This document shows, in pieces, positions 1 through 12,329 of a stretch of DNA of 64,000 bases. A program made the position numbers and the translations under genes. Numbering within the stretch: the stretch's first letter is position 1; each line of letters begins with the position of its first letter. Source of the DNA: Helianthus annuus (lineage: Eukaryota; Streptophyta; Magnoliopsida; Asterales; Asteraceae); NCBI RefSeq assembly GCF_002127325.2, contig NC_035448.2, positions 127,260,561 to 127,324,560 on the forward strand, given 5' to 3'. Under the pieces are notes generated by a model. That model saw only the letters and a list, made by a program, of their open reading frames with translations, was not told the DNA's origin and did no database searches.

Positions 1-505
1 CGCTTAAAGTGACCCACTTCTCCACACTAAAAACAGCCCTTACGGTTTCCCTGATTCTGTTGAGGCTGTTGCCTCTCCTGTTGTTGTGGTTGCTGCAGCT
101 GCTTTGGGAGCCAAACCCTACAATCTTTAGCCATATGACCCACCTTGTTGCACCGGTGACATACCCGGGTGCACGGCCCGTAATGGTGGAACATACACTT
201 ATTACACTTTGGTAGCTTTCCCGCGTAGGAACCCTGATTTAAATTGTTGCTCTGGTTCTGATTCACAGAAGACGACTGGCTAAAACTGCGGTTGATACTG
301 TTGTCTGCCCTTTTCTGTGACTGATTCGAGTTGGACACCTTGTCCACTTAATTCCACTTACGTTTGCTGTCAGTGGCAGGAGTAGTGGTTGTAGCCGTAG
401 TGACAGTGGTAGAAACACGCGGTGGTAGCGAGCCACGCTCCACCTCCTAGTCTGTGATCTTGTGAGCTAAACGGATGACCTGAGCTAAATTGTTGAGATT
501 CGCTG
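1..505 (-). pseudogene. Element D: 3' part of gag with CCHC zinc knuckles (truncated by window edge and by element A)
   Basis: This is the C-terminal nucleocapsid part of a Ty3/gypsy gag read on the minus strand. Two CCHC-type knuckles are visible (CNKCMFHHYGPC and CHRCNKVGHMAKDC), and a third (GCF-stop-CGEVGHFK) starts at the window edge. A Gln/Asn-rich stretch surrounds them. Gag binds element RNA and assembles the cytoplasmic particle. Two in-frame TAG stops (about 449-451 and just inside the left edge) stand where Gln would be expected, so this copy is dead. The frame continues across the 20.3-kb insertion of element A into 20822-21505, where the N-terminal half lies. The duplicated bases CGCTG (501-505 and 20817-20821) mark the join. 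Protease and polymerase should lie left of the window. The knuckles make the call firm; the lineage is not resolved. Confidence 0.85.
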
Positions 506-2240
506 TGATTTGCGCAAAATGCAACATATAAATTACATCAAATGTGGCATAAAACTAACCTTTTTTTAGTAATAATGTTGGAAAAAGTGTGTTTTGTCTT
601 CCTTTTGTATTTTCAGGATTAAATGAGCTCAAATGAACAAAATAAGCAAAAAGGCAGCTAAATCTAACATAAATACAATAAAAGGAATAAACGTGGTATG
701 CCCGAACCCTCGACAGCATCCTCCCAAGCAAAAACAATAGAACAAAAGGCTGAACACACCCCGTGCTCAATGAGCACGGAGGCGTGCCCAAGTGTCTGCA
801 GAAAAGACAAAGTTGTAGAAGCTTCTATCACCCACCACGGGGGCGTGTCCATCGGACACGGGGCCGTGGTCAACTCTAAGATTCGCAGAATCTAGGAAAA
901 TCTTGATAGTACAGATACGCTTCTGCACACGGGGTCGTGCCCAGCGGACACGGGGCGTGGTCAACTAATGTAGACAAACTGCATTTAATGAAGAAAGAGA
1001 AGACGGGTGGACACGGGGCCGTGCCTAGTGGACACGGGGCCTTGTCCGGGCTTCTGTGTAGACTATAAATAGGGGTGCTTGGCTCATTTGCAAACCATCC
1101 CTTGGCAAACCACCTCTCTCCCACTTCACCCACACTCCACCACCACCACAACACCATCATCCACCACCATCATCCATCATAGAGTGTGTGTAGTAGTCTC
1201 GGGATCCAAGATTGATAGTAAGAGTTCTTGACAATCAAAGGCCATGTTTGCCTAAGTCTCTTACATCACTTGGTGAAGACAAGCATTTAGTATAATACTT
1301 TTTATTTTTAATCTTTTCGCACTTTTTATTTGGTTATGTATTAATGACTGTAATAACTAGTTTCTTATGTTGAAGGTGAAACTTCCTTATCATTTTTCCG
1401 TGGTGTCTTGGCGTTATTTTACTGTCTATATAAAATAAAATATTTACACCATTCATATCTCCACGGTCTATATGGAGATATGTTGGCTACCTGGTTGGGG
1501 GTTAAGGGAATGGTTTCGTAAGCGTCTTGCCTTGTTCAGTGTATAGATCCTGCAAGGACCTGGGTCAAGCTTAGTACTTCAATACCCACTGGTATTGGAT
1601 GGCAGGGATCCGAATTTCTTGATCCCCTCATATGTAAACTACTATTAATATATTAACCTGGCTACTTAGGACTGTATCCCTGCTGACTCAGACTACTTAG
1701 CCGAGGGTAATGTCACCTTCAAAAGAGGGGCCTACCACATTATGCATTAATAACTTAATTAATTATCTTTCAATAATCCAACCCTTTAGGATTGTATCCT
1801 TACTAACTCAAACTACTGGGTTGAGGGTAACGTCAACTTCAAGAGAGGGGCCTACTACAATAACTAAGATAATCTCTTAAAAAGTGCAAAAGTGCGGAAA
1901 TAATCAAAGGTTACACTAAAGGCGAGTCGGATCAAAGTGAGTCATCTTGTCTATCTGTTTTTATTTTATTTTTTATTTTCAGCATTTTTTATTTTCTAGT
2001 TTAAAACCTTTTTCTAACTTTTGATTTGATTAGACGTTGAAGATATACCGGTATTAAAAGCTCTTATGTCCTTGGATGACCTCGGTATCTTACCAACATT
2101 ATACTACGCTCACGATGGATGCACTTGCCCATATGTGTGTTTAGTGTTAATAGAATATCGTGTTTTATAAATTTAAAACTTGACTAAAGTGTTAAAAGGG
2201 GCTAAAAATATACATAAAAATATATAACACTACACACGCA
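506..2240 (+). repeat. Element A 5' LTR
   Basis: This is the direct copy of 19087-20816. Relative to the 3' LTR it has an extra stretch of roughly 40 bp near 1430-1475 (a duplicated 'ggtctatatggagatatg' context) and lacks one CCACCACAAC unit near 1150. It carries many copies of a self-complementary CACGGGG/CCGTG motif upstream of the TATA box. The last bases are ACACACGCA against ACACACCA in the other copy, which fixes the boundary together with the target duplication. Confidence 0.9.
1063..1071 (+). promoter_or_regulatory. TATA box of element A 5' LTR
   Basis: CTATAAATAGG lies 560 bp into the LTR, directly before a CT/CA-rich leader, as expected at the U3/R border. The 3' LTR copy (19646-19655) reads TATAGATAG at the same place. 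Confidence 0.6.
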
Positions 2241-2249
2241 TCAAGTTTT

Positions 2250-2268
2250 TGGCGCCATTTCCGGGGAC
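2250..2268 (+). other. Element A primer binding site (tRNA-Asp type)
   Basis: TGGCGCCATTTCCGGGGA starts ten bases after the 5' LTR. It closely matches the complement of the plant tRNA-Asp 3' end used by Athila/Tat-type gypsy elements. The usual sequence has GTTG where this copy has ATTT. Confidence 0.8.
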
Positions 2269-2547
2269 ACAAGAATTTTAAGAAAGCTTAAAATCAACGG
2301 CCTAATCATTTTTTCTTATTTTTCTATTTTTTTATGATTTTTCTTAATTTTTCTGCTTCTGCAGAACTCAGCACGGGCCGTGCCCGCTGAACACGCCCGT
2401 GCCCAATCTTTGGTACTGGCAATCCTGTTTTAAATCAGACAGTAGCTGAACACGGGGCCGTGCCCACTCAACACGCCCCGTGCCCAAGTATCATTTACTG
2501 AAAACAGAGCCGTAAGATCCTGACGGTTTGTAATTTCTGACACAAAC

Positions 2548-3148
2548 ATGAGTGATACTGATATTTTTTACTTCCGGCACTCTTATGGTACGTGGTGTCA
2601 AATATGTGGTGGCCCTCATAAAGATTTAGAATGTTCTTTTCTAAATTATAAGCCCCATTATAAAGACCTATTGTTTTCCTGTAGCCTTAAGAGGGGCGAA
2701 AGTAAAAATAATCCCTATCTCTCCCTCCTATGCTCTCAATCAACCCTTCTAGGAGAAATGCTTCTCGGTGAATTATTTCAAATGGAAGATCTAATTCTTA
2801 ATTGGGTGAAAGAACTTGAGATGGATATCATTAATTCACCTCAAGACGAAGCCCAAGAAGAATTATTGAGATTGCATTCGGATGAAAACAACTTCATTGT
2901 TCCCGATATCACCTCTAACTCTAGCGAAGACTTGAGCGATAGGCGTCCCTGCGTCGATTGTGCCGTGAAGGACTCCCCCATCGACTTCGTTCGGTGCATA
3001 CATAGACCTGAGCGATTCCGCATACACCTTCTTTAACGAGAGCCCGAGAAAGGGTTGGACTTGTCCACCTACATTTAGCATAGGAATCACCCTCACCGAC
3101 AACCTCTTGCGTTCTCGTCTTAATCTAGAACAATTAAGGTATCTCAGG
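2548..3148 (+). pseudogene. Element A ORF1, 5' part: small CCHC-like protein, frameshifted and interrupted by element E
   Basis: An ATG at 2548 opens a 162-codon frame. Near its N-terminus it has a knuckle-like CQICGGPHKDLEC (C-x2-C-x3-H-x4-C), followed by an acidic, Ser/Leu-rich body. The frame closes at 3036, but the +1 frame from about position 2978 (a CCCCC run) stays open with sensible composition (YTFFNESPRKGW.., LTDNLLRSRLNLEQLRYLR) up to the E insertion. It resumes after E at 16184 (HFGVVPSSKEPSDPDKF..) to the TAG at 16268. The ancestral protein was thus about 225 residues. It may be a gag-like RNA-binding protein of a non-autonomous family; that function is inferred only from the knuckle and the position after the PBS. 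No enzymatic motif is present. Confidence 0.65.
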
Positions 3149-6100
3149 TGTCACACCCTGACTTTTGCGGAAGCGTGATTATGGGGTGACTTACTTGTTA
3201 TCATTGCATTCACCCATATCAAACAATCTATATGATAATACCAAAGGTTTGTCATCCATAAAATGAGTTTAAAACATAACAACATTGTCTAAAACCTAGA
3301 CTTCAAAATTTAAGTTTTACAAACCAGATGAATTGTGTAAAAGTATGCTAAGGACTCGTCAAAGTTAATAGTTGAAATCAAAGTTAGGAAGACGTGTCTC
3401 GTCCAGGATTAAGACATACTAGCCAAACCCAAAAACCATGGATGACATCTTTATACTTAACATGACTTGAAATTCCAACGCCCGCCAGATCCATACTTAA
3501 TTTCCTGAAATACATGTAGTTTGAAAAGTCAACAAAAAGTTGGGCGAGTCCATGTGTATGTGAGTCTGTATAAATCGTTAAAGTGTGTCTGTATAAATTG
3601 TTAAAATGTGTCTATATAAATGTAGGTCTTTGGTATGTAGCAATAAGGAAAAATAGATCAATTAATGTGTAGCTAATACATTAATAAGTGACATGGCCTA
3701 GGAAGCACTCAAACCTGTATGCGTATTTCGTACCGGCCCCTCCGGCGGAACGACATAGTCACCACATGCAGCCACTCGCAGGCCCATGGATGGGGCTCGC
3801 AACACCCAATAGATCTATCACTCATGCCCCTCGGTCCTTATACAAGGATTAATGGTCTTACGATAATAGCCTACCCATTCACGTGATCTAGCAGTAAATT
3901 CCCAAGCTAATCATACCATGTATAAAAAGGTATGTAAATGTCTGTAAATGTATGTAAATGTCTGTGAAAGTCTGTAAGTGTCTGTAATAATTGTAACATG
4001 TATTTCACCCCCGAAGTATAAAACTGAAAACAGTTAAGAGAAAAGGGGGACATGAACTCACAGTATTGCATCTTCGGTACTTGTAACCCAAATCTCTTCA
4101 GCAAACACGACTCCCTACAATGTACTAGGGTCTATTAGATGAACGGGCCGTGCCTTGCCTTTGTATTTATGTTTTTGAGTTACGTTTCTGGTATTATTCC
4201 AAGTTATAATAATTATGTTTTAGCTTTGGAATAATTGTTTATACAATAATTCAGTATTAATACTTCTCAAGTATTTTAGCTTCGTGCTTCCGTCCCAAGG
4301 GTGGGGGTATTTATACATGTATTTTGTGATAAAGGTATTGACACTATACATTCCTAAGTCCCATTTAGAAAAATATACAATAGCTTATTTGTCCGAAAAT
4401 AACATATACATAATGTATATTTCCCTGTCTTCTAGAAAAATATATCATAACTTTCAAACTAATATATTTCTACTTGTTTCATAAATACGTTATATGTTGT
4501 GATAAATTTCATTTATCAAAATGTTATCCATCCAAAATATCCTAGTAACGGTATTTTGTTACAAAAATTATGGCGAGTTTTATGTTTGCAAAACATAGTC
4601 GAAAATATACTAGTAAACTCTTGTCTAGAAAATATTTACTAAGTGTTAGGATTTTCGGAAAATTTCGCCATGGTCTCCTTTGTAAATGGAGGGGTCCATG
4701 CTTTAATAGCATATCATTTTCTTTTACATATACCCCGTAGATCATTTTCAACAATCAAACCGACATATAGACATACAAAGCATTACTTACTTTATTTCAA
4801 CTTCATCACCCAAAACTGGACTGTTTTCGAGGATTTTTATAAAATAGTTAATCTTTTCGAAAAATTGCCAAATTTTTACATAATGACTCATACGATCCAA
4901 ATTTTATTGTGTAAAAATATCAGGGTCTAGTTCGTTACCAATATTTTATAGAAATTCATTTACCCAACTGCAATCAGATTTGTTACTTTCTGATTGCAGT
5001 TTACGGAATAATTCACTAAAAATTAACCGTAAGTCCGATTGACGAAATTCCAATTGGAGGATCATCCTGACAACGGTGATCATCTCCTGTAAAAATTCCA
5101 TGAGTTTATTCTACTCAGGTTTCAAGTTATGACTCTGAAAACAACACACTTTTTCTGCAGTAAAAATGCAGCTTGAGCTGCTGTCCAAAAACAGACCTTT
5201 AAGAATAGTAAACGACCTTGAAAAATTACGATTCCAGTGCCATTTGTATTGTTATTCCAAAATACACATTTTAGGCTTTAGAAAATCAGTTTTTCGGTTT
5301 AAAATGGTCCAGTTACAGCCTGTTGAAGTTGGCTGAAAATACCAATCAGCATGCTGATTTATGGTTTAATCCCTTCGATGTTCTTGTGAATGGCATCATG
5401 CTACAACTTTTAACAACAAAATCAAGGGTTTAGCAAGGACTTACTACTAGCTTAAAGCTAGGGATGAATCTAGTGCAAAGATGAAGAGAAAAGATGGTGA
5501 TAAAGACTTGAACAAAGCTTTCTTGAGATCCCTTCAACTTGCAACTTCTACGAATGATCTTCAAGCTTGGAAATGGACTTGTAGTTGGAGAAGATGAACG
5601 TATGAAAGAGATGGAGGTGGGTTCGGTTATGTGGAGCAGAAAATAGGGAGAGAGAGTGAGTTAAATGGAGTTATGTTGGAGAGTGTGGAGTTGTAATGGT
5701 CATCCCTAACCCCATTGGCCAATTTGGTAATCATGACCCTTATCCTTTGGCAACTAGATCAAGCATAATCACAAAAGAATCTAGGTAATCTAAACAAAAT
5801 ATTTGGTCATCATTTGGCTGAAAATTCGGTTGGGGGGGGGGGTAAATGTAAAATTTTGGTAACTAATAGGTAAATAATTAGGAGGTTAAGGGTATTTTCT
5901 ATAATAGTGGGTGTATGTCATGTTTATATAGTGTGTGGGGATTTTTGTGACTGTAAATAATTAAGAATGATAAAATAATATTTCTGACAATATTTTGGTG
6001 TCCCGGGTAATGTCTGGTTGTTCGGTTACGTATCGTTCCGTTAGAGCGTTTAATTGCACCGCATGGTGTCTTTTATGCATCTTTTTGTAACGAATTTTAA

Positions 6101-6589
6101 TTCCAACACTTAGGAAAGCGTTCAGGACCATTTAGTCGATTCTCTGTATAACACGAGTGTGTTAAGGGCTGAATTGTTTCTGAAAATGCAGAATTCTGTA
6201 CTTAAAATGAGTTTTAGGCACTTTCCGGCACTCAAACTATCACCTAGTGACACAGTCTTATGGTCCTCACTTCCCTACACTCCATACTGGTGTAGTACTC
6301 TATCCCTGGCTCGTACTGGCCTCAGTATAGTGTCTGTCTATGTGTTGGCATTGTCAGCATGTGTCTGAGTTATCCGCTCACTATGCCAACTGTGCTTTGT
6401 GCATCAGGTTTATCACTAAGAGTCTGTATGAGATAAATGGAGCGACTGTATGTAAAGTGATGCACATGTATGTATGTAACATAAATCAGTAAGCAGTTTA
6501 AAGTGTCAGTTGTAATCAAGAACAGTCATTAAGCACATAATTAGAATTAATTAATTTGTACAGTACCTGTAATTGTGAGGGTTGTCACA
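3149..6589 (-). repeat. Element E 3' LTR (left copy)
   Basis: This is the direct copy of 12748-16178. Over the first 420 bases I count about ten differences by eye, including short indels. A run of nine or ten G at 5834-5842 differs in length between the copies. A minus-strand TATATAAAC lies at 5923-5932. Confidence 0.92.
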
Positions 6590-6602
6590 TTCTCCCCCTG
6601 TT
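6590..6602 (-). other. Element E polypurine tract
   Basis: On the minus strand AACAGGGGGAGAA abuts the 3' LTR. This is the expected second-strand primer. Confidence 0.8.
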
Positions 6603-8449
6603 AAGAAAATTTCGTCCTCGAAATTTGTACTACCTTAACTCCTTAGGGTTTCATTATGCGTGTATGTATAAAAATAATACCGAGGCAAATAGTCACCAAA
6701 CCGAATCAAACCTTATTCACATCAAGTGAGTCCAAGAGTATATAACAACACGAGTCCACTGGTTAAAAGGTATGTGCTTTTAGCATTTAATGTCAAAGGC
6801 ATAAGTCGTATTGATGTGTAGTCTAGTGTAATCCAGTTACACGGGTTCCACAAAAGAGGAGTTTTGTCCAATAGGATTCTCAAATGATTGGTCATAGTTC
6901 GCAAATTTCCTCAAACCATAGCATCTGCTACATGAACTCAAAATCAACAACTTGGAGATGAAAATGACCTGTCAACTTTCGAATGAGTAAATGATAAGAA
7001 TTTGTGTGCTGACATTCTCGAATTGCGAAAAATACACCAAGTGAGGTAAAAACGAATCTGGTGTGTCATTGTTTTAATTCGTAGTTGCATCAGAAATGTT
7101 TTAATGACAAGTCAACAAAAGTATATGTAGTTTGGGTGAAACAGTTGACCATGGTTAGCACAAGATAATGACACCACAGGGTGTCGAAATGACAAGATTC
7201 AATAATAGTGGTGACTAAACAAGTTTACCGTGCCTGAAATTTAATGAAAGTGTACAAAGGCAACCTGAAGGTTTGATTTACACAATGTCGTAAAGTTTCT
7301 AGTTGAACAAAGAATATCAAAGAGCCATTGTTTTTTATCGAAGGTGAAAAAGTATTAAATACCGCTAGGTATTCGATAGACAATGAAAGAATCGTTAAGA
7401 GGTACATTGTGCTATGGAATGAATCTATGTACCATTGCCTCAACCCACAATTGTGTTGAGACCGCTTTAATCGTGATAAACGAGACGGATTTAGGGCAAT
7501 TAAATAATTAAAATCCGTGTATGAAGTGAGTAACCAACTTAGCGCAAGCTTCAATTCTGTGAAAGTATCACCGCAAGGTATCGAAATCAACAAACGATTT
7601 AGTGGAGTCGTAGGCCAATCGAGTCCACTATGTCTCGAAACAAAAGAACCCTTGCAAGAATATTTGAATGTGATGTTCCCAATACACCACATGGCGTCTC
7701 AAATCAAAACAGGTGAAATGGATAAGCTCAAGCAATTGAACTTGGTTCTGGCGTAATCCGACAATAAACATATGTATTAATAAGGAATTCTCGGCATGGT
7801 AGCAAAATAAACCATGAATGTAATTTGAAAGAAAGCGGTTTTAAGAAAAATGTGTTGGCTTAATAATGTAGGTTACTCGAATCAGGAATCAGCAATTAGG
7901 TTTAGCAAAATAATATGTAAATTCCAATGAAGTGTTTGTTCAAAACGAAATCACATGCGTAGCAAATGATGCATGTATGTCAGGTAAGTTTCCAAGAAAA
8001 GGATCAACGAGTATCTGCTAAAGTGAAAAAAAAATGACCAGATATCGAAGTAAATGTGTGTTCGCTCTCAGCGAGAAAATTATTGTGATGCAACTACCAT
8101 TAAGGGGAGTAGAGCTGCAAACATCTACTCGCTAGAAGCAAAAGTGACGGTTTCAACGAAAGAAATTTAAGTACTTTCTGTTCTGTTAACTGAGATGGCA
8201 TATATGTCAGGTTAATGGTGTTTGATTGAGTTAACAGATATGGTGTCTAAGTAACAACCTTTACTGGGTTCCCAAGGGTCCTAATCATATGTTTTCTAGA
8301 TCCTCAAGGTTTCGTATTCTGTGTAACTCGGTTTTGTGCATTGTGTAGGAAACACCATCTTGTGTGCGTCTAAAACAAGTTATCGTCCCACGATTTCCCC
8401 GGTATACTTTCTTCCTGAATTCATCGCTAACGACACTTGATCATCAATC
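6603..8449 (-). pseudogene. Element E: region where RT/RNase H/integrase should be; unreadable
   Basis: The position between the RT stub and the PPT should hold about 3 kb of pol, but only 1.85 kb remain. I cannot recognise RNase H, the HHCC finger or the DDE core in any frame. The longest open frame is 155 codons on the minus strand (7225-7692). It is hydrophobic, resembles no family I know and has no support as a gene. The stretch 6603-6625 still holds the AATTTCGAGGACGAAATT terminal block. I read this as strongly decayed or replaced pol sequence. Confidence 0.5.
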
Positions 8450-9230
8450 AGTCGTGTAATAGTAGTTGGATCCTCACAGTTAGTTAAATACGTAATTCGT
8501 TAATCCTTAGCGAGAGTCACCGACTCTCGTAGGTTAGCTCGTTCGGCTCCTAGTAATTGATGCTCATTTGAAAGTCACACCCTTCTTCTTGATGAGCAGA
8601 GCTGGGGTTACCCAAAATGGGAAACTTGGTATGTTATCTTCCTTCTCTACCAGCTACTGAAGCTACACTGTCGATCCTTGCATGTCTGAAGGTGTAGATT
8701 GCCAAGGTGTATTGGCTGCAAGCGCGGCGCCTGGAAATCAAATCGATGCAAAATTCGACTTGTCATTGAGTAGGTAATTCTGGCAAGTTTTCGGGGATGA
8801 CTTCAGGATATTCTTTTATCACAGGGATATCTTCGAGTTTTGGTTCGTCGGCTCCCTTGTCCACGACATGAGCCCAGAGGGCAACACACCCGTTGTGCGA
8901 AAGCTTTCGTATCTTCAATGCCTGATAATCCGTAGGAGCGTATCCTGCTCCATGAACCACGGTCGTTTCTCCGTTCGTCATCTGGATGCGGATAACCTTC
9001 TTCGCTTGGTTGTTCGACCACCAGTCCATCCCAAGCATCACATCGAAGCTTCCCTTAAGCTAGTTTGATTGAATATTGGATATCTATCTTACTTACTATT
9101 AAAACAAGTATATTCTGGAGCTAAAATTTGACAACAATATCAAATTGCACAGGCGCATAACATTGATTACTATGAGGCGTACCGATGACCATGTTTGGAT
9201 CCTGGCGTGCTTCCCTAGCTCCGGTGTTAG
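8450..9230 (-). pseudogene. Element E protease and reverse-transcriptase N-terminal remnants
   Basis: In minus orientation, after the gag, a frame reads GAREARQDPNMVIGT then QCYAPVQFDIVVKF. This is the usual gag-protease junction and the aspartic-protease active-site strand, but the D-T/S-G triad is changed to D-I-V. Further on, 9041-8763 gives MMLGMDWWSNNQAKK (protease C-terminal part) and EYPEVIPENLPELP, the linker normally preceding RT. Beyond it, pieces such as PSFPFWVTPALLIKKKG match the start of the RT domain but with many stops and frame changes (8763-8560). Everything here is inactive. The identification rests on motif order and is good for the protease and moderate for RT. Confidence 0.75.
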
Positions 9231-10264
9231 ACATTTTTCCCACGATCTTGTTTAATCTCCCTTGGGCAATCTTTCCTAAAGTGCCTCGTGTCACCGCAGT
9301 TATAACACCCTTTACCTTTCTTTCCACGCCTCGTCTCATGCCAACACGTTTCCTTGTTGTGTCCCACTTTGCCACAGTTGTCACACTTTCCATTTTTACA
9401 TCGCCCGGTATAATGTCGTCGACACTTGTCGCATTGAGGTAGTTTACCCATGTATTCTTTTCCCTTTTTGGCCTTGTTGTTGTTATTCGCCTGAGTACCC
9501 TGCTTGAAGTTTGCGAACTTTCTCTTGTTGTCTCTAGATGACTCTACATGAGTCTCCTTTTTCTCCTCAGAGGTTGAAAATTTGTTCAACCTGATTGCCT
9601 CTTCAGTCAAGGCCACACTTAGATTAATGGCTTCAGCGATCGTTGAAGGCTTCGATGTCGTCACCATGCTCATGATTTGGGGTGCCAATCCCCAAATGAA
9701 ACGCTCAATCTTCTTAAACTCTGGATCTACCATGTAGGGGACAACACGCGACAGAACGTGGAACTTCTCCACGTACTCAGCTATTTTTAGACCTTCCATC
9801 TTCAAGTTCCAGAACTCAGTTTCCACTTTCTGGCTTTCTGTTCTCGAACAGTACTTTTGATGCATTAGCTCTTTCAGTTTGTCCCATGATAAAGCATATG
9901 CAGCAGCCTCTCCCATCGTCTGAACCTGGAGTTTCCACCATGACAGTGCCCCATCTTGGAACAGTCCGGAAATGTACGTGACCTGATGCTCCGGGGCGCA
10001 CTTGCTCACACGCAAAACAGAATCCGTTTTCTCAACCCAGCGCACGAAGGCTACGGCACCCCCAGTGCCGTCGAAATGCAGGGGCTAGCAGCCCAAGAAC
10101 TGCTTGTAGGTGCAGCCGTTGGGTGGGTTACTTCCTGAGGTACCTCCGTTGCGCTCGGAGCGGAGGGCCTCATATTGTGCGATGACCTGTATGAGGCGTT
10201 CTTGAAATTCCGCCTCTGTAGTCGGCAGAGGGTTGCTGGTATCGGTGTTTCCTTGAATTGACAT
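9227..10264 (-). pseudogene. Element E gag (Retrotrans_gag plus two CCHC knuckles), one in-frame stop
   Basis: The ATG at 10264 (MSIQGNTDTSNPLP) starts a 345-codon frame broken once by TAG at about 10087-10089, where Gln (CQPLHF) is expected. Frame and spacing before and after agree, so it is one gene. The matrix/capsid-like region contains FVRWVEKTDSVL and LFQDGALSWWKLQVQ, typical of the Retrotrans_gag domain, then ALSWDKLKELMHQKYC. The C-terminus has CDNCGKVGHNKETC and CYNCGDTRHFRKDC, two C-x2-C-x4-H-x4-C knuckles, preceded by a Lys/Asn-rich basic linker. It should package element RNA. It is followed by a frame change into the protease remnant. The call is certain; the copy is probably inactive unless the stop is read through. 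Confidence 0.9.
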
Positions 10265-11039
10265 CTTCTAAGAGGAAGATCGAATAGGTCAGGTTTCTTT
10301 AAGAACATAAGCACAAAAGCATCTACTTAACGACTGAAACCCAGGGGGTGTATTACATATATGTATATACGTAGTTGTTATAACAATCAATCACATATCG
10401 TCACAATTATAGCACATCTTGCAGATTGGAACGTAGCAAGTAAGCATGTAGTATTATAGTTATAGCACAAATATGCAGGTCAACACGTATTTAGTAAGAA
10501 CATAGCGATTGAGCTTTCATCATTTACCACCCATAATCACAGTGTCTACGAAGCGTATTACATCAAATGGGACACAGGGTCACCCTACCCTTGCCCAATA
10601 AATCTATCAGTGTCTCCAAATCACGTGGTCAAAAGTAGTCTTTAAAAGTCTCCACAATCCCGACTTATCATTAGTGTCTTTACCCAAATGTAATGCAGTC
10701 CACATAATCCAGAAACCAATTATACTGGTGACGGAGGTGGAGGAGGAAAGAAAAGTAAATCGTTATCATGCGTGAACCCCTCCGTGAGCTTGTATATACG
10801 TTGAAGTAATTAACTGACCTGTCGCTCGACAGTAAAGAAACGAGCCGTAATAACCAAGAAGGCGTAATAGCAGCAGGTGAGTGTGCCAAAGGAGACAGTG
10901 ATGAATGTGGAGGGTCAAAGTATACTGGCAATAGACAGGGTGGAGGGCATGGTGTCTTACATAAACTTTTCAGGAAATATGCTGTCTTGTGATGTAAATA
11001 CTTAAATCATGTTTTCAATTATGCAATGTTTTTGCATTT
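10265..11039 (-). other. Element E spacer between extra ORF and gag
   Basis: This is about 0.8 kb with no convincing frame on either strand; short ORFs here are not supported. It may carry the translation context for gag. Confidence 0.4.
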
Positions 11040-12170
11040 GAAGTTACCAAATGTGGTGTCAGCTCAAGCTCCAACACTCTGCGACTCATATCCTCAAACT
11101 GTAGCTGATGTTACAGGAGCAACTTATCCCATGTGTAGCCTCCATTATGTAAGGGTCTAATTTCAGCCTGCTGTATGATGGGAACCATCGAAATGGCTCG
11201 TCCGGCGATGTAGAGGTGAAAGTAGCAAGCGGTGCGGCCTGTGAGGTCGTAGCAAATGCTGCAGCAACAATAGGGATCGTTACGCGAGTGCTGTCCTGGA
11301 GTACCTTTCCGGGGTGTGGGTAAGTCCTAAGAGAAAGCGATAGGCATGCCAGTGCAATGGACGTCGGTCTCAAATAGGAGAGAAAGAGCAACATCAGCGG
11401 TTACGGGTGCAAGAACAAACGTCTCAACTGTTAGGAAGATCATTAGGTGTAGGTACTGGGTCCGGTATAAGGGATGCAATGTCTGGTAGACCAAAAGGAA
11501 CATGGTCATGGACAAGTAAAGGTGTGGGTTCAGCAGGTACAACATCAAACTGTCCCACAAAGGTGCAGAAGCTAGCTCAGGGGCAGTCCCTGGGTCGTTT
11601 AACGGTGTGGTGCCTCAAGCAAGTGATAGTGCAGCAGTCATAACGGCGTCGTCGTCTGCGTCAGTAGTAGAAAGTTGTAATCCGGCCATCTATAAGGCTG
11701 TAAATGTCACAGACTCAAAGGAGTCTGAAATCGAGTGTATTCTAGGCACAGAGGATAGCCTGATAACAGGGGTCTCAGATGTGATATTTATAATAACGTT
11801 CTCGTCTAACTTTCCCTCTCCATGGATGTCGTCAGGAGGACCATCAATAGTCATGTCAACGTCATCGACTATTCATCGAGTAGCCACCCTTTGGAAGAAA
11901 AGGTCCACATGATGCGTATTGTCAAGGATTGGAGCCATGGTGTGTTCACTATCAGAGTGTCCAGTGATTAAGTGGTCATGGACAGAAACAAGAGTGACAG
12001 GAGAATTCCTGTCGGAGAAGCCTTCAGCAAGGATAAATCATCCCAAAATCTGGTAGCGCGGACTGTTGAAAGTCGTCCTTGCCCTTGGTCAGCATATCAG
12101 GATCACTCTCAGTGTCTGACGTAAATATCTCCGGCGCAAGTGCAGTCTCATCATTTGTGGTGGTGGCCAT
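11040..12170 (-). pseudogene. Element E extra ORF upstream of gag: D/E/S/P-rich protein, frameshifted
   Basis: On the gag strand, an ATG at 12170 opens MATTTNDETALAPEIFTSDT. After a frame change near 12050 the reading goes on with DRNSPVTLVSVHDHLITGHS, then VDDVDMTIDGPPDDIHGEGK, SVPRIHSISDSFESVTFTAL, AEPTPLLVHDHVPFGLPDIA and, in a further frame, SPDEPFRWFPSYSRLKLDPY. Ordered, compositionally coherent pieces over about 1.1 kb argue for one ancient protein of about 350 residues. It is acidic, Ser/Pro-rich and probably disordered, without known catalytic motifs. From memory, similar predicted proteins recur in Asteraceae annotations, often fused to RT domains; this is unverified. The function is unknown. 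Plus-strand ORFs at 11407-11912 are its antisense shadows. Confidence 0.6.
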
Positions 12171-12329
12171 AGGGTCATCAATGCTTGACAACCCGCTTTT
12201 TGATCAAGGCGACATGTGTACCGGTACATGGTAGTCATAGTATGTATTTCCATAGTAATTACTATCAGTTAGCATATGCAAACAGTCATCGCCTATGCAC
12301 GTATTTCAATAAACAGCAATGTAATCATC
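12171..12329 (-). other. Element E leader segment
   Basis: Non-coding leader between the minisatellite and the extra ORF. Nothing is recognised. Confidence 0.4.

Noticed and set aside
7225..7692. 155-codon minus-strand ORF in element E
   Set aside because: Hydrophobic, no recognisable motif, lies in decayed pol; a second ORF overlaps it antisense.
11407..11912. Two plus-strand ORFs of 78 and 101 codons
   Set aside because: They are antisense to the coherent extra ORF of E and have no independent support.
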